Source: an uncultured Oscillospiraceae bacterium (lineage in GTDB: Bacteria > Bacillota > Clostridia > Oscillospirales > Oscillospiraceae). From it: 6,757 nt of DNA. Under the pieces are notes generated by a model. The model saw only the letters and a list, made by a program, of their open reading frames with translations, did no database searches and was not told where the DNA came from. Within the stretch, counting starts at the first letter, position 1. Each line of letters opens with the position of its first letter. The stretch lies in the NCBI GenBank assembly GCA_910588455.1, contig CAJUPG010000094.1:1-6757 (forward strand), given 5' to 3'. The translations under genes were made by a program, and so were the position numbers. Below, piece after piece: positions 5,634 through 6,757 of this stretch.

Positions 5634-6757
5634 TTAATCCTGCTTGGGCAGATACTTGTCGATCAGCTCCGGCTTGATCCGCTTCAGCTCGCCCCGGGGC
5701 AGGATGGACAGCAGCTCCCAGCCCAGGTCGAGAGTCTCCTGGATGGTGCGGTTCTCGTCCGCCGCCTGGGACACATACCGCTTCTCAAATTCATCGGCGA
5801 ACTTGGCATACAGCAGGTCCGTGGGGCTCAGGGCGGCTTCGCCCAGAATGGACATCAGCTCCTTGTTTTCCTTGCCGGTGGCGTAGGCGGCAAAGAGCTG
5901 GTTCATGGTGCCCGCGTGGTCCTCGCGGGTCTTGCCCGCGCCGGTGCCCTTGTCCTTCAGACGGGACAGAGAGGGCAGCACGTCTACAGGGGGAATCACG
6001 CCCCGGCGGTACAGCTCACGGGACAGAATGATCTGGCCCTCGGTGATATAGCCGGTCAGGTCGGGGATGGGGTGGGTTTTGTCGTCCTCCGGCATGGTGA
6101 GGATGGGGATCATGGTGATGGACCCCTCCTTGCCCATCTGCCGGCCGGCCCGCTCGTACATGGTCGCCAGGTCGGTATAGAGGTAGCCCGGATAGCCCCG
6201 CCGCCCGGGGACCTCCTTCTTGGCGGCGGAAATTTCACGTAGCGCCTCAGCGTAGTTGGTGATGTCCGTCAGAATGACCAGTACGTGCATCCCCTTCTCG
6301 AAGGCCAGGTACTCCGCGGCGGTCAGGGCCATACGGGGGGTGGCGATACGCTCGACGGCGGGGTCGTTGGCCAGGTTGGTGAACAGCACGGTGCGGTCGA
6401 TGGCGCCGGTGCGCTTGAACTCGCTGACGAAGAACTCCGACTCCTCGAAGGTGATGCCGATGGCGGCAAACACCACGGCGAAGTTGGACGCGCCGTCCAG
6501 CACCTTGGCCTGCCGGGCGATCTGGGCCGCCAGGTTGGCGTGGGGCAGGCCGGAGCCGGAGAAAATGGGCAGCTTCTGGCCGCGGACCAGGGTGTTCAGT
6601 CCGTCAATGGTGGAGATGCCCGTCTGAATAAACTCGTTGGGGTAGTCCCGGGCGGCGGGGTTCATGGCCAGGCCGTTGATGTCCCGGTACTCCTCCGCCA
6701 GAATGGCGGGGCCGCCGTCGATGGGCTGGCCCATGCCGTTGAACACCCGGCCCAGCA
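5634..6757 (-). CDS. atpB: V-type ATP synthase/ATPase subunit B, N-terminus beyond window
   Basis: The frame is open to the right edge and gives 373 complete residues. The family is about 455-475, so some 85-95 N-terminal residues (the beta-barrel domain) are missing; the internal GTG at 6746 is not the real start. It is the regulatory, non-catalytic nucleotide-binding head subunit. Signatures include LGRVFNGMGQPIDGGP, ISTIDGLNTLVRGQKLPIFS, and SGSGLPHANLAAQIARQA (about 6560-6507). That last segment sits where subunit A has its P-loop but lacks the GKT, which marks this as B. VLVILTDITNYAEALREIS and GRRGYPGYLYTDLATMYERAG follow. LPSLSRL (Arg codon 5963-5961) carries the Arg that reaches into the neighbouring catalytic site, and WELLSILPRGELKRIKPE ends the protein. 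The gap to subunit D is 12 bases, as in archaeal/clostridial operons ending in ...A-B-D. V-type naming is used (ntpB); it is not the F-type a subunit. Confidence 0.97.
   Translation of the reverse strand, partial: LGRVFNGMGQPIDGGPAILAEEYRDINGLAMNPAARDYPNEFIQTGISTIDGLNTLVRGQKLPIFSGSGLPHANLAAQIARQAKVLDGASNFAVVFAAIGITFEESEFFVSEFKRTGAIDRTVLFTNLANDPAVERIATPRMALTAAEYLAFEKGMHVLVILTDITNYAEALREISAAKKEVPGRRGYPGYLYTDLATMYERAGRQMGKEGSITMIPILTMPEDDKTHPIPDLTGYITEGQIILSRELYRRGVIPPVDVLPSLSRLKDKGTGAGKTREDHAGTMNQLFAAYATGKENKELMSILGEAALSPTDLLYAKFADEFEKRYVSQAADENRTIQETLDLGWELLSILPRGELKRIKPELIDKYLPKQD

Noticed and set aside
1..6757. Defence island, mobile element, CRISPR array or novel multi-gene system
   Set aside because: All six genes belong to recognisable housekeeping or accessory families, each isolated unit has its own promoter and terminator, and no repeats, integrases, transposases or RNA-gene structures were seen.

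Overview
The window reads as ordinary chromosome from a GC-rich, anaerobic Firmicute. The best guess is a gut Oscillospiraceae-type clostridium (Oscillibacter/Flavonifractor-like). This is an inference from the combination of a two-iron desulfoferrodoxin, a V-type ATPase, a clostridial-style MocR regulator, a Cache/HAMP chemoreceptor, strong AGGAGG Shine-Dalgarno sites, and GC-rich coding sequence with AT-rich promoters. No species-diagnostic marker is present.

Layout on the + strand (about 1-3840): the 3' part of a MocR-family (GntR helix-turn-helix fused to aminotransferase fold) regulator is followed by a separately promoted desulfoferrodoxin gene with its own strong terminator. Three bases past that terminator's T-tract begins the -35 box of a consensus sigma-A promoter for a 657-residue methyl-accepting chemotaxis protein, which ends in another intrinsic terminator. 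Each of these genes looks like its own transcription unit.

Layout on the - strand (about 3886-6757): a patatin-like phospholipase converges on the chemoreceptor gene. It has its own promoter and terminator. Upstream of it lies the tail of a V-type ATPase operon: the 3' end of subunit B (ATP-binding head, non-catalytic) and then complete subunit D (central stalk), ending in a near-symmetrical terminator. The rest of the operon lies beyond the right edge.

How they fit together: subunits B and D belong to one ion-translocating rotary ATPase. The other genes share no evident pathway. Desulfoferrodoxin detoxifies superoxide in anaerobes, the chemoreceptor senses an extracellular ligand, the patatin protein probably hydrolyses lipid acyl esters, and the target of the MocR regulator is not visible.

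I see no mobile element, CRISPR, tRNA or rRNA, and no undescribed multi-gene system. The point most worth a second look is the MocR protein, where arginine stands in place of the lysine that normally binds pyridoxal phosphate. Next are the dyad symmetries lying on the desulfoferrodoxin and patatin promoters. There is no gene-free stretch longer than about 130 bases.
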